DNA of 64,000 nt, from the NCBI GenBank assembly GCA_033961575.1, contig CM066736.1, positions 7,969,501 through 8,033,500 on the forward strand, read 5' to 3'. Every line of letters begins with the position of its first letter. The first letter of the stretch is position 1. The notes beneath the pieces are model-generated. The model saw only the letters and a program-made list of their open reading frames with translations. It ran no database searches and was not told where the DNA came from. This DNA comes from Aselliscus stoliczkanus. Taxonomy: Eukaryota > Chordata > Mammalia > Chiroptera > Hipposideridae. This document shows positions 24,021 to 39,339 of the stretch, piece by piece. Position numbers and translations under genes: made by a program.

Positions 24021-26046
24021 AAAAAAGTTGTGTGGAATATAGCTGTCATACATATAAGTGAAATGTAAAACAGATGGGTGATTTTGGATTTCATTCCTCC
24101 TACTGTAATTTTCACATCAGTTGTGAGCGGTGCTGTGATTTTGTAAAAATTTTTGTTGTTGTGCTGTTAGTTGGTACTCTTCCTAATATCTCTGGGGCCT
24201 GATCTTGTCCTTGTGGCGTAAAGGCCTCTTGCTGTATCTGCCTGCAGTAACATTAGTTGTTCTTGAATTAATGGACAAGCTAAGATGTCTTCATAGTTTC
24301 CACTTAAAGTGAGTGTCACCTGCCCTAAGTATGGAAAGGAAAACTGAACCCTCTGCCCTGCATGTTGCATGATTGCGGTTCTGGGAAGCCACCTGTCCTC
24401 AGAGGACTTGGGGGCTGTGAAGGGAGGGGGCTTATGTCACTTCAGAGGAATCAGTATTGGTCCCTTTAACAAGAGCTGCCAAAGCTTGTGGAACAGACAG
24501 ACACTCGGCCGAATCACCCTGCCCCACCCCTCACCTCCACACCCCAGTCTGTTCCGGCTTTCCCGTTCTTCTCTTCACTTGGTGGGTGGAGAGGATGGCA
24601 TGATAGGCTTTTATTCTCTCCACAAGCCCTTCTGACACCCTGCTCTCTCAGCCTCTCCCCCCTCCCCCGCCCCCGCTGCACAGAAGAAAACCCAGAGTCT
24701 AGGTTCCCTTTGATTCCTGGGCTTTAATTTAAAAGCTAAAGTATTATCTCTCACCTTTTAGAATTTGTCAAGGTTTTCATCCGAGTTGCGAAAAGTCAGA
24801 GGCGGGCTGCAGTGGTTTGTAGGTGTTTCAAGTCAGCTAGAATGTTTCAGAGTTGTGATTTAATTTTGTATCCTGTTAAGCGATAGCAGCGCTCAGAGTT
24901 GATGAGCCAGTAACAGCACTGAGTACAGTTAATATTAAAAGTGTTTATTTGGGGGAAAAACTGGTATCAAAGCTGTCAAAGAGGTATTTGGATCTAGAAA
25001 ATACTGGCGGAAAAGCTAAATTCAAGATAATAAGTGAAAAGCCCCCAAACTGTGCCAAGCAAAACAGTCATGCCATTCATCATATCCTTCTATTGAACTT
25101 TCCTTCTACCCTGGTTTGTTTGTTTGTTTTTTAATTATTGATTATGGGGATAGTTTGCAGCTGCTCTTTTATTTCTAGTTTTGTAACTGTGAGTTTCTGT
25201 GTCTTCCTAATATACAAGGAAAATTTCTCTTGCTGATATTTGTGTCTCGGTTGTGGGAAGCGAGTGGTGTAGGTGACCGTGCCTAGACAAACAAACAAAC
25301 ACAAAATCCTTTTTTGCCCAGGACATATCACCAAATGTATACAGACTCGTCTCTCATTGAGTGTAATATTTTCCTCCTTGGTGGCAAGAATGATTTTCTT
25401 GGTGCCATATTTTCCCCTCCGCCTGCTCTGAAGCCAGCAGCTCTCATGGACTTGGCATTCCCAGGCACCTAGTTAAGCAAAGGTCACATGTGCAGTAGGT
25501 ATCAAATAGATCTGGATATAGAAAAAGCAGCTGGTTCAAAACCTCATCAGCTGCCTTTCTGCGCTGGAGGTATTCACACTTGGGCTAGACCAAGCGCGGT
25601 GTCGTCCTACACCGGGGCGGAAATGAACCAGGCAGTCTGGCTTGTTCGGCAGCCACCTTCCAATCCTTGCTTGCCTTCCCTCCATAGTGACAGGCAGATC
25701 TCTAAAATTCAAAACTCAGCCATTGCTAGGCAGCACTCTCTAACCGGCCAGCCCCTCTATTTGTGTCTTTGATTCTTTAGTGATAAATACACGTACAAGC
25801 ACTAACTCTCCTTTGACATATGTCTCGGATCCAACAACTCTGCAAAGGCGGCCGTTTCATCCCCCTCCTCCCTGGTTCTCCAACCACCTGCTTTTCTTAT
25901 GTGAACTCTCCTTCCATTTTCTTTGAAAATCTGACAGTTAAAAGCTAGAGAGGCCATTTTCCACGTTAGTGGTCAGTAAGCAGGACTTGGACATTTGCCT
26001 TCTGCTGCTTTAGACTTTTACTTCCGAGTTCACAGAGATTAACTAA

Positions 26047-28120
<2,074 letters not shown>

Positions 28121-28620
28121 TGGACGAAAGTGGAAAAAGTATGAGATGCTAATTGTGTAGAATGGGCAAGAAATTCGGTAAATTTCTGGGCAGAGCTGAG
28201 TACCCAGTGGAGGCGATGAAATGAATATTTAGTGCCACCAGTCATCTGCTGTGTGATTTTTCTCCATGGACGCCCTGCTCTGTTCCTCCTGTATGGAAAA
28301 GAAAATGGGCGGTTGGGTTCTTCCAGGCCTGGGGCTTTGCCTGGGGTGCAGTGCGTGGAGAGAGGGTTGAGGGAAGGGAGGTATGTGATGGACAGCAACT
28401 GCCAGGAGAGTGTGAGGGACTGAGTTGGATAAAGGGTGGGGGGGCGGGGCTAAAGAGAGTGGAAACCCCCCATGCTCAAGGTCATGGTCATGGTCCAGGT
28501 CCAGGTCCAGGGTGGGATCCTGGGACCTCTGATGTCAGCGGGGCTGCAGTTCTATTGATGGTGGGGAGCAGAAATGCGAGAGATTTAGAGGACATTGGAG
28601 AAAGATTCCAGATAGGGCTT

Positions 28621-28756
28621 CTTCAGTTTTAGTGATAAACTACCCATCTTCTTGTTATCAGGTGTTTCTGAGTAGCAGGTGGATTTTTCTTCAGTTTTAG
28701 TGATAAACCATCCATCTCCTCATTATCAGAGAATTTTGAGCAGCGGGTACAGGAAG
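28621..28756. repeat. 68-bp tandem duplication
   Basis: CTTCAGTTTTAGTGATAAAC occurs at 28621 and again at 28689; the following 48 bases are similar but diverged. Confidence 0.8.
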
Positions 28757-29195
28757 TGCCTACCTTTGGTTTTGTGTGTTGCTGATATGGACCTGTCACT
28801 TCTCCAGACTTGCTGGTCCCCTATTATCTGCTTTTTATGTAACAGGTTACATTTTTTTTTTTTTTCTAAATTGCCATCACACGATCTCAATTATACCTCC
28901 TAACTGCCTGGGAAGGAGGGGTGGGGGCAGCGACCTGAGTGACCTTTTACCAAGGAGAGGGAGCATGGACACACAGGGTGACTGGCTCTCGCATTCCCCG
29001 ATTGCCTTTCTGTGACTGTCGCCCCTTGATTTTAGCTCACTGGTAACATCCAGAAAAACCTTCTCCATGACATCAGCAAACAATTCAAGACAAGATTATT
29101 ATGGTTCAGATGCATTTATTGGCCTGAAGGTCATTGGTCTAATTACTCTCTCTCTCTTTCCTTTTCTAAAAATCCCCTTTAAAAATCTCCCTTAG

Positions 29196-29621
29196 GCCGG
29201 CCGAGTGGCGCATTGGCTAAGCGCTGGTTTTGGGATGCCAGCGGCCCCGGTTCGGATCCCACATGAGGGCCAGTGACACTGCCCTCTACAGCTAGCAGCA
29301 GCTCCACCTGGAGCTGGGCTGTGCGAGCCCCGGTGATGGTGTGGGCTGCAGCCCCTGCTGCAGTGGGCTGCCATAGGCTGCAGTGAGTGGCCCGCAGCCA
29401 GCGTGAGTGGCTGGCAGCCAAGCGTGAGCTGCCAATAGCCGCGATGAGCGACATCCAGAGGCCGGCGACCGATCTGCCTCATCCGGGAGGAGCGCAATGA
29501 GGATACCAACAGTGAGGCAACATCCTCCGCGGCTAGACTGAGGAACAAGAGGACAGCAGCTTGTCTGTTCCCCTTCCCCGATTCCCCAACGCTGTTCCCC
29601 TCCACCAATTCCCCAATAAAA

Positions 29622-29647
<26 letters not shown>
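29196..29647 (+). repeat. Long tRNA-headed SINE (T+ type)
   Basis: Complete sense copy with the longest pure A tail of the long copies and a perfect 15-bp target duplication AAAAATCTCCCTTAG. It carries AATAAAATCTTT in the sense direction of PTPN11 intron 10. Confidence 0.92.
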
Positions 29648-29652
<5 letters not shown>

Positions 29653-29839
29653 TCTCCCTTAGTTCAATTGTCGCCAAATGTACTGGGAGAGGATGTAGCG
29701 ATGAATAATGATGCTCGGTGACCTCACCTGGGTGGATCCAGAACTCAGTGCTTTTGGGTCTTCTGTGGTCTTGGGGCCATTGCTGACCTTTGTTGGTGAC
29801 CAGTCTCCTCAGAGGAGCCAGTGTGCTCAGCCTCTTCCT

Positions 29840-30020
29840 GTCTCCTGAGCAGGGGCTGTGTGCTGAATTGCTCTTGTTTAATCCCCGCCATGGTGTTGGG
29901 AGAGACAGATTATGATTCCCCTTTGCAAATAAAGAAACAGGCCAAACGATGTCCGGGCACCACAGTGAGCATGCATGGTGGGACCTGGGCCTAAATCTGG
30001 CCGTCTGATTGCAAAGCCCA
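29840..30020 (-). repeat. MIR
   Basis: TTAATCCCCGCCATGG, AAATAAAGAAACAGGCC and GGGACCTGGGCCTAAATC, antisense MIR. Confidence 0.5.
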
Positions 30021-30452
30021 TCTTCTTAATCTACTTTGCACTCAACAGTTTAAAATATGACATTAGAATAAAAGTTGTGGCTGGGGGAGAGGAGGAGGTT
30101 TGGGTACAAAAGGACAAAGAGGAACGATTGCCTTGGGGGATACCTGTTTTGGGGTCTGGTGGGAGGAGAGCCCAGGTCCCGGAGGCGTCAGTGGCCTCCT
30201 GAGTTGAGCTGCCCTGGGTCGGGGGAGGCGCGGAGACGTGCCCTGCCGCTGATGAGTCAGAGGCTGATTCAGGTTGGAGTCTCCTGAAGAACAGATGCCG
30301 CACTAGACATCGGGGATCTTGTGACAGAGGCAGAGTTGCCTCCGGGATGGCTCAGCCAGATCCAAAAGGAGAAGCGATCCGGGAAACCCCGAAGAGGACC
30401 TTTCAGTGGCGCCTCGGTGCCAGCCAGCTCCTTGGGCTCACATAGGATCTGA

Positions 30453-31593
<1,141 letters not shown>

Positions 31594-31661
31594 TGCTGGA
31601 ATTGGCCGGACAGGGACATTCATTGTGATTGATATCCTTATTGACATCATCCGAGAGAAAG
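31594..31661 (+). CDS. PTPN11: PTPN11 exon 12: P-loop SAGIGRTG (residues 460-483)
   Basis: A 68-bp exon that completes S460 and encodes [22 protein letters not shown], then one base of G483. It holds most of the PTP signature [10 protein letters not shown], including R465, which binds the substrate phosphate, and T468. Splitting the active-site loop between Cys and the rest across an intron is normal for this gene. Acceptor GCCCACAG, donor GTAGGT. It matches human as remembered. Confidence 0.97.
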
Positions 31662-32157
31662 GTAGGTCATCTGGAGGGCAAGAAGCCACAGTTCCTGTTT
31701 TTAGTTTATGGAAGGAAAGTGCTAGTGAAAACAGCCTGGGGAAAGAAATTTGAATGTTAAAAAACTTTCACAAAAATCTGGGCCGAAGACTTCAACTTTC
31801 AGTGTGTGCGCCAGAAAAAAGAAGTGACGTTCTCTGAGCTTTTGCCATAAAATGCAGCCTAGGGTCTATTGGTCCTGCTGCTGTGGTCTTCTGCTGAACG
31901 CCCAGCAGTGGTCTCCACCCAACCATCTAGTCCGTGCTGTTGGAAAGGGAGGGAATCCTGACCTCCGACACCTTATCGTGCAACCTGGGAGCATTGGTAC
32001 TGGTCAGAAGGCCAGTGCTGTGGCCCTTGGAACACGTTGGGCCAGAACATTCAAGACGCAGTTTGCTTTATCTGTGCATCTGCCGAGAGTTGTGCATTAA
32101 ACCACTTTTCTCTGGCTCTGCCCTTTCTCCTGATGCTCTATGGTGCTTGCTTTGCAG
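31662..32157 (+). other. PTPN11: PTPN11 intron 12 (496 bp)
   Basis: A short intron without recognisable repeats. It remains open in one frame running into exon 13, but that frame has no protein similarity I can see. Confidence 0.95.
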
Positions 32158-32309
32158 GCGTCGACTGTGACATTGACGTTCCCAAAACGATTCAGATGGT
32201 GCGGTCTCAGAGGTCAGGGATGGTCCAGACAGAAGCACAGTACCGGTTCATCTACATGGCCGTCCAGCATTATATCGAAACACTACAGCGCAGGATTGAA
32301 GAAGAGCAG
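32158..32309 (+). CDS. PTPN11: PTPN11 exon 13: Q-loop and end of PTP domain (residues 483-533)
   Basis: A 152-bp exon completing G483 and encoding 50 codons, [10 protein letters not shown] through RRIEEEQ533. It contains the Q-loop with Q506 and Q510, which orient the water for phosphoenzyme hydrolysis, and S502 and G503, frequent leukaemia and Noonan mutation sites, all in their normal state. Acceptor TTTGCAG, donor GTACCA. Confidence 0.97.
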
Positions 32310-32630
32310 GTACCAAGCCAGCAGCACCGGCCGGCCTCAGAATTTTCATTTTCTTTTCTGAGCAGCTTTTGCTCGGAACAGGTTCTGATAGGTGACTGTC
32401 TTTATTTCGGGATGGAAAACGAGTTCCCCAGCAGGAAGGGCCTCTCTGAAAACTATCCGCCACTTCCCAGCTCTGACTTTTCAGTCTGGAGGAACTTAGG
32501 GAGGGGCCCCATGCTGTGTGTCCTGGCCTGACAGATTGCGGAACTACCACACAGAAAGGGTAGGGTTTTCCCAGGCTCACACAGCACCATCAGAACTCAG
32601 AGCCTCCAAGTTTCCAGCCGTTTCAGTTAT

Positions 32631-33078
32631 TTTTTTTTTTTAAATATTTTACTGGGGAAGGGGAACAGCCAAGTTGTTGTCCTTCAATCTTAGCGGTGGA
32701 GGGCGCAGCTAGCTCAGCTCCAAGTCCAGGCGCCATCTGACTTCCCATCGGCAGCGCGTGGCCTCTAAGCTCAAGGTGCTGTGTTCAATCTTAGTTGCGG
32801 GTGGGCATAGCCACCATCCCATGCGGGAGTCAAACCAGCAGCCTTGTTAAGAGCACACACCCTATCTGCTGAGCCATCCAGGCAGCAACTCAGCTCAACG
32901 TGCCTAATTCAATCTTTAGTTGAGGGTGGGCATAGCCCACCATTGAACAGGCAATCTTGTTGTTACACCAGCTGAGCCAGGATGCAGCGTTCACTGGTCC
33001 ATGTGGGAATTGAACCGACGGCCCCGTTGCTCAGAGCATGCGCTCTAAGCCAACTCTTAACCAACTGAGCCACCTGTT
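32631..33078 (-). repeat. VES-like bat SINE, old
   Basis: Minus-strand element with several tRNA-like modules (CCAACTGAGCCACCTG at its 5' end) and body blocks of the type CAGCTCCAAGTCCAGG, as in yinpterochiropteran VES elements. It is diverged and lies about 320 bases after exon 13. Confidence 0.7.
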
Positions 33079-34265
33079 CCAGTTTTGATCCAGGCCATAT
33101 TTATCCTGATCCCATCCCTTATGAATGCTTCACTCTTAATCGCACATGGTGCTTTGAACCACCGATTTGGTCCAGTTAGAAACGGTGAAATTTCAATTTT
33201 AATAAGCATGCATAATGGAGAAGAATGTGGAGCTGGAGCCTTTCCATTTGAAGCTATTCACAGCAGACACAAAGCTGAGTTAATTAGGAATAAGCTGAGA
33301 CGAGGGAAATGAGGAGACTGCCCTTTTGGGGAGCTGTGCTTATCTCCCCACCCCCACCTCAGCCCCACTGCTGTGCTGCAGACAGGGCCTTGTCTCATCA
33401 TCAGTGATATTTGCCTGCTTTATCCTGTTTATTGCCTTCCAGAAAACTCAGTTTCTCCCGAGGGGACTAGGCCTTTCTCAGAATGGGACCTGCTGCCTAA
33501 CTGAAAGATGTCTAGCCTAGCAGAATAGCAGCCACATCATCCCTGAGCGTGGTCAGCCAGAGTTAGTCAGTTTAGTGGGTTCTCAGTCCACACCAGAATA
33601 CCCCCTGGGTTGTTTCATGGTACAAAAACATCTGCAGAAACAGTGTCTATAGAAATATAAGGTCATATCATTAACAAGCTACTTCTTGTGAACTTTAGTC
33701 CTTGAAGTCGGACTTTGTATTATTTTAAGTGCTATGAAATACTTAGGTGGTTACTCTAGGCTGTTGTATATTTGTCTTCCAGTGATACTTAATTTGGGCC
33801 AGGACAAGTTGCCCAAAAAGAAAGATTCATAAAGAGTACAGAAAATGCTGCTATACGGGTGGTACAAATTGGAAACTATTTGGGAATCTTGAAGCATATA
33901 TTGTCGTCTTTGTAGGAAAAGCTGGGGAAAACACTCTCTATGTCATTCAGAGGCTTTGGTTTTTATCCTTGTTATGGAGAATTTAGGGACTTCCCCTCCC
34001 AGCTCTTATAGCACTTCAGATCTTCTCATTACCAAATGTGGTTTCTCTGACCCCTACATCTGAGGTTCTGATTTGGATTTAGGAACTAAAAAACCCCCAA
34101 CTTTTGTCACTGCCCTTTCGGGTAGGGGAGTGCACAAAAGCAAAGCATATGCTCTAATAATGAAGTGTTATGGAATATAGAATATAGAAACTGAATGTCC
34201 CTGCTAACCCCACCCCAAGAGAGCTTGGATGTGTGCGTGTGTGCATTCATTCATTCAGCCAATAC

Positions 34266-34662
34266 TTTTTTTTTTTTTTTAAGATTTTATTGGGGAATTG
34301 GGGGAGGGGAACAGACAAGTTGCTGTCCTTTTGTTCTTCAGTCTAGTTGTGGAGAACGTTGCTTCACTGGCCCATGATGGTATCGTCATTGCGCTCGGTC
34401 GCCGGCCTCTGGACAGCCGCTCACAGCGGCTCTTGGCAGCTCACCCTGGCTACTGGCCACTCACTGTAGCCGATGGCAGCCCACTGCAGCAGGGGCTGCA
34501 GCTATGCCGTCCCGGGGACTCACAGCAGCCCAGCTCCAGGTGGAGCTGTTGTTCACCATCTTAGCTATAGAAGGCAGTATCACTGGCCCTCATATGTGAG
34601 ATCTGAACCAGGTCCACTGGCATTCCAAGCCAGCTCTTAATCATTGCGCCACTCAACCGGTA
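34266..34662 (-). repeat. Long tRNA-headed SINE (T+ type), diverged
   Basis: Complete copy with degenerate head (CACTCAACCGGTACC) and several small deletions; flanks share the TGATACTTTT/CAATACTTTT repeat. Confidence 0.8.
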
Positions 34663-34930
34663 CCAGCTGATACTTTTTTGGTGCCAATATGTACCAGCAC
34701 TGTTAACTACTAGATGGTATATGAGCCGTCGTATTTCAAAAAAGAATGCATAGGCTTAGATTATTTAAAAAAATGGGAACCTTATAATATGTAGTTTTCT
34801 GCATTGTATTGTTTGATTCAGTGTAGGAACTTGCTACCTGATTTCATAGTAAAGTACTTTCAGTTAGCAAAAGGTTAAAGGCACACTTAAAAAAAATAAA
34901 ACCCACCTAAGTGTTGTTATTATTATTATT

Positions 34931-35288
34931 ATTTTTTTTTTCACAGATTTTACTGGGGAATTGGGGAAGGGAACAGTGTTGGGGCATTGGGGAAAGGGAA
35001 CAGTGTGTTTTTCCAGGATCCATCAGCTCCAAGTCAAGTTGTTGTCTTTCAGCCTTAGTTGTTTGTGGAGGGCGCAGCTCAGCTCCAAGTCTAATTGCTG
35101 CTTTCGGTCTGTTGGGTCATGGGGAAAGTCATGACGCATTTTTGCATTGAAAAACCTAGAAAAATATGTCACGCCCGACGACCCAATAGTTGCGACAGGG
35201 AGCAGCCCACCATCCTATGTAGGAGTCAAATTGTCAACCTTGTTGTTAAGAGCATGTGGTCTCACCAACTGAGCCATCTGGCCGCCCC
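34931..35288 (-). repeat. VES-like bat SINE interrupted by a MITE
   Basis: Tail complement AGATTTTACTGGGGAATTGG at the left, head with CCAACTGAGCCATCTGGCCG at the right. A palindromic mariner-type MITE splits the body at 35112-35186. Confidence 0.75.
35112..35186. mobile_element. Second, diverged copy of the palindromic MITE
   Basis: Shares TTGGGT, AAAGTCATGACGCATTTTTG and ACGACCCAA with the copy at 11168, with a TA at its right end. It interrupts a VES-like SINE. Confidence 0.8.
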
Positions 35289-35639
35289 CCCCCCACCTGA
35301 GTTTTAAATGAAGCAAAAGAACAAAACTCATTTGGGATAATATTGATTATACTGAAATAAAGTCATTTCCAAAATTATGAAGCATGAGGAACCTTTGGGA
35401 GTGAAAGAATTTGCAAAGAGGGATGAAGAGAAAAACAGAATGAGTCATGGGTGGAAAGTAATGGGGAAGGAAGCAGGAAGATAGAGACAGCACTGGGGAG
35501 GGGCAAATGCGGAAACAGGTGGGGGCCCAGGGGAAAATGCAAATGAAGGAAGACAGAAAATTCTCAAGTTTATGTAACCGCTTCTCACACTCTGCTTTTA
35601 CTTGGAAGTAGATATCTTGGTTAACTTCCATTTACAGTG

Positions 35640-36430
35640 TTAAAAATTTTTTTTATTTGCAAAAATCAGTATGTGGAATTCCCTTCACCCAGCTTTCCTG
35701 TTAACATTTTAACACACTTTATTATTCATTCATATTCCCCCCAACCCTCCCATATATGTATATATATTATATATATATATATTTTTTAAATGAAATGTTT
35801 GTAGGTTGCATTATTGCCCCTTTGCCTCTAAATACACCCATATGTATTTCCTAGAAATAAGGATGGTCTTCTCTTGTATTACCATAGTGAAATGATCAAA
35901 ATCGGGAAATTAACATTGATATAGTACAATTTTCTAATCTACAGACCATATTCAGAATTTGCCAAATTGTCCTACCGATACCCTTTATGTGGCCCAGGTG
36001 CACACATTGCATTTAATTGTCATGTATCGTTAGTCTCCTTTAACCTGGAACAGTTTCTCAGGCTGTATCTTTCATAACCCCAACATTTTTGAAGCCTTCT
36101 GGCCAGTCATTTGGTCCATTTCCCCTCGGTTTGGATTTGTCCGGCATGTTTTTTTTGTTTTGTTTTTTTGAGGGCAGTGTCACTGTGTTACTGGCCCTCC
36201 TCATATGTGGGACCCGAACCGGGGCCGCTGGCTTCCCAAGCCAGCGCTTAACCACCGCGCCACTCTGCCGGCCTCCTGCATGTTCTCTTGATTAGATTCA
36301 ACTCATGCATTTTTGACAGGACTATCACAGGAGTGGGGTGTCCCTCCCATGAGGGGCACCATCTGTTGATTTGTGCCATTGCTGGCCATGTTCACTTTGA
36401 TCACTCGATGGAGGTATGGAGGTATTGTCA
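35640..36430 (-). repeat. L1M 3' UTR-like sequence with inserted short SINE
   Basis: AATTCCCTTCACCCAGCTTT, ATATTCAGAATTTGCCAAAT, GCATTTAATTGTCATGT and ACTATCACAGGAGTGG in consensus order; a TA-rich microsatellite lies at 35754-35785. Confidence 0.5.
36151..36276 (-). repeat. Short tRNA-headed SINE
   Basis: Short form with a small internal duplication in the hairpin region (TCACTGTGTTACTGG). GCATGTT flanks both sides. Confidence 0.8.
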
Positions 36431-37064
36431 GTCAGATTGCCCTACTGTCAACTTACTTATTTTTCTCTTTTTAATTAATATCTGACAAGTAGCTACTGGA
36501 GAATGTATACATAGCCTATTTTTCATCATACTTTTTGCCTACTATTAATAATTTAACATTCATTCATTCATTTATTGACTGCCTGGGAAAATGACTCCGG
36601 TGATATTGGCCCGTGGCGATTTTCTCTGTCCATCCTTCCCTGTTCATTTATGAATTGGAAGCCTCCTATTAAGGAAGCGCTTTCCCTTCTCCTTGCTTAA
36701 TCATTTGTTTGTTCATGTCAGAATGGATTATAATCTACAATATTAGTAGTATTTTGTTGCTTAAATTACCCAAATTTAGCAAGTGTGAACCTTTTCAAGT
36801 TGGTCCCTGTGTCCTTTTCCTCACTTTTTGACACCACAAGATAATCCAGCTTCATCTTGTACTTTTCCAGCCATTTTTCAAAAGAGCCTTGATTCTTTTT
36901 AATGAAGGTTTAATATTTGGAAGCCAAGATCTGGGTACTGGGTGTGCTTGTGTATGCTGATATGGTATTTTTTTGAATTGGTAATTAGCTAATGAACCTC
37001 TCTAGTCCAGCTCTCTCTCTCTAACCTCCCATATATAGGCAACACTTCTTCTCCCCTCCAATAG

Positions 37065-37490
37065 GTTTTTTAAAGTAAATTTTTTATTTTGGAGTAATTT
37101 TCAGATTCACAAAACATTTGAAAATGTAGTATGGAGAGTTCCTGTATATCCTTCCTTCAGTCAGTTTCCCCTAATGTTATATGACCATAGAACATTTATC
37201 AAAATGAAAAAAATTAACACTGATACATTAATTAATTAAGCTCTATAGTTTATTTGGATTTCACCAGTTTTACTACTGATACCCTTTTTCTGGCCTACAG
37301 TCCAGTCCGGGATCCCCCATGTGTTTCTTCGGACCTGTGATCGTTTCTTAGTCTCTGCTAGTTTTCACGACTGTGATGCTTGTGAAGGGTACTCATCAGC
37401 TAGCTTGTAGAATGCTCCTTGGTTTGGGTTTGTCTGGTGTTGTCTAAGGATTAGACGTGGGTGAGGGGCTTGGGAAGAGTACCACAGAGG
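37065..37490 (-). repeat. L1M 3' UTR-like sequence
   Basis: TTTCAGATTCACAAAACATT and GGATTTCACCAGTTTTACTA are old L1 module blocks. Confidence 0.5.
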
Positions 37491-37787
37491 TGATTTGTGA
37501 AGTGCCCCTGTGATCGCTCAGGTAGCCCGCCTGGTAACATGGCCTGGTGGTGGTGTTGACCTCCACCGCTTGGTGTAGGAGCATTCTGCCAGATTGCCCA
37601 CACTGTCCGATGACTCTTCTTACCTTTGGAAGTGAGTTATTTAGTACGGGAAATTAGGCTCCCTCTCCTGGAATGGGTAGATACTATGTAGTATCTACAT
37701 AACTTATTTAGAATTCTTTTGTAAGAAAGATTTGTCCCTTCTCCATTTATTTATTTATCCCAATTTCCAAATAGTTATTTGGTTTTT

Positions 37788-38130
37788 ACAGTTGACCCTT
37801 GGACAACACAGGTTTGGACTGCGTGGGTCCACATATACATGGATTGCTTTTTTCAGTAAATACGTATGTTACTATAAATGTATTTTCTCCTATGATTTTC
37901 TTAATAACATTTTATTTTTTCTAGCTTTATGGTCAGAATACAATGTATAATACATATAACATACAAAATATGAGTTAATGGACTCTTGATATTATCAGTA
38001 AGGCTTCCAGTCAACACAATGCTATCAGTAGTTCAATTTTTAGGGAGTCAAAAGTTACACACGGATTTTTGACTGTATGGGGGGGGAGTCAGTACCCCTA
38101 ACTCCCGTGTTGTTCAAGGGTCAACTCTAC
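37788..38130. mobile_element. Tigger/MER8-like DNA transposon, internally deleted
   Basis: Terminal inverted repeats CAGTTGACCCTTGGACAAC and its complement at the right (GTTGTTCAAGGGTCAACT) next to TA. The interior is AT-rich and non-coding. Confidence 0.75.
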
Positions 38131-38795
38131 ATCAGTATGGACTCATATACATATATTTATTTTATACTTCGGGGTATAATTCAACACAACGCCATTGATT
38201 TTGTTGCTCAAACTATTACAGCTTTGGCCATTGGGTGCATTTTCAGGGTGGCTCCTAGGTCCCTTTGACATGTCCCTGTCATTTTGTTTTTGAGCACTTT
38301 CTTACTTTCCGGCACTAGGAGATGCTCTGGGCTCATCTTATATTCTCCCTGTCCTAGGCCCAGGGTCAGCCATGTTTGTGTGGTGCCCTGGTTAGAGTTA
38401 TTAAAGGGTGGCATGTATAATAAACCAAATGCCAGGTGTGGGATTTGCGCATTGCTGCTGGGTGTTCCTGCTAAGGTTCTCTCGGCAGAGAGTTAGGAAA
38501 TGATGTCTGTATGTTAGGCATGTCTACAGATAAATCTGCAGTTGTTTCTCTGTCTACGTGTCTATATATTAAGCCAAACCTGAGTTTTTATGGATGTCTC
38601 CAACTAATTCAGCTTCACAGGGTTCATTCCAGCCTTCCCCTTGCTTATTTGTAACTGGGAGAAACCTGGCTCCCATGATCTGCTCAACCCTAATATTATA
38701 TGTAAAGCAGCTGCTGTCAGAATTGCTAACCTGTACCCCTGTGGGAACAAATTTACCAACCACGCAGAATTCTGCACCCCATAAGGAGTGTCTTT

Positions 38796-38933
38796 TTTTT
38801 TTTTTTTTAACAGATTATTTATTTATTTATTTATTTTTAGAGGGCAGTGTCACTGGCCCTCATATGTGGGATCCGAACCGGGGCCGCTGGCGTCCCAAGC
38901 CAGCTCCCAACCAACGCACCACCCGGCTGGCCC
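38796..38933 (-). repeat. Short tRNA-headed SINE with (TTTA)n in its tail
   Basis: Flanked by AGGAGTGTCTTT direct repeats. The tail has grown a TTTA microsatellite and an ACAGATT remnant. Confidence 0.85.
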
Positions 38934-39034
38934 AGGAGTGTCTTTAAACTGCAGTGTATAGAGACTTGGACAGGATTCTCTCTGTGTGAACCATATTATA
39001 AGACAGACGTTACCTTTCAAAACTCTGTAATCAC

Positions 39035-39217
39035 TGGGGCGACTGGTTAGCTCAGTTGGTTAGAGCGCAGTGCTCTTTAACACCAAGGTTGCCGGTGGGC
39101 CACTGAGCTGCGCCCTCCACAACTAGATTGATACAGCTACTTGACTTGGAGCTGATGGGTCCTGGAAAAACACACTGTTCCCCAATTTAAAAACAAAAAA
39201 AGAAAGAAAGAAAAAGA
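39035..39217 (+). repeat. VES-like bat SINE, short form
   Basis: Sense copy starting GGCGACTGGTTAGCTCAGTT, with body block TTGACTTGGAGCTGATGG and end CACTGTTCCCCAATTTAAAA. Target duplication AACTCTGTAATCAC/AATTCTGTAATCAC. This is the clearest classical VES match in the window. Confidence 0.8.
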
Positions 39218-39339
39218 AATTCTGTAATCACAACTGAGCCAGGACAGAAACGCAGTTGTGCAGGCCGAATTTCAGCTGTTGCATCAGGACTGAAATTGGC
39301 TTGGCAATTACCGTTCAGCTTGTTACATTCTATTAAACA

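Noticed and set aside
29192..29677. Long open frame (161 codons) on the minus strand, with relatives at 4035-4445, 13797-14156, 42694-43014 and 46583-47002
   Set aside because: All lie antisense to the long SINE and resemble each other because the SINE copies do. There is no start context, domain or conservation beyond the repeat.
32037..32531. Extended coding exon 13 running from intron 12 into intron 13
   Set aside because: Exact AG and GT junctions at 32158 and 32309 reproduce the SHP2 frame; the extra residues resemble nothing in SHP2.
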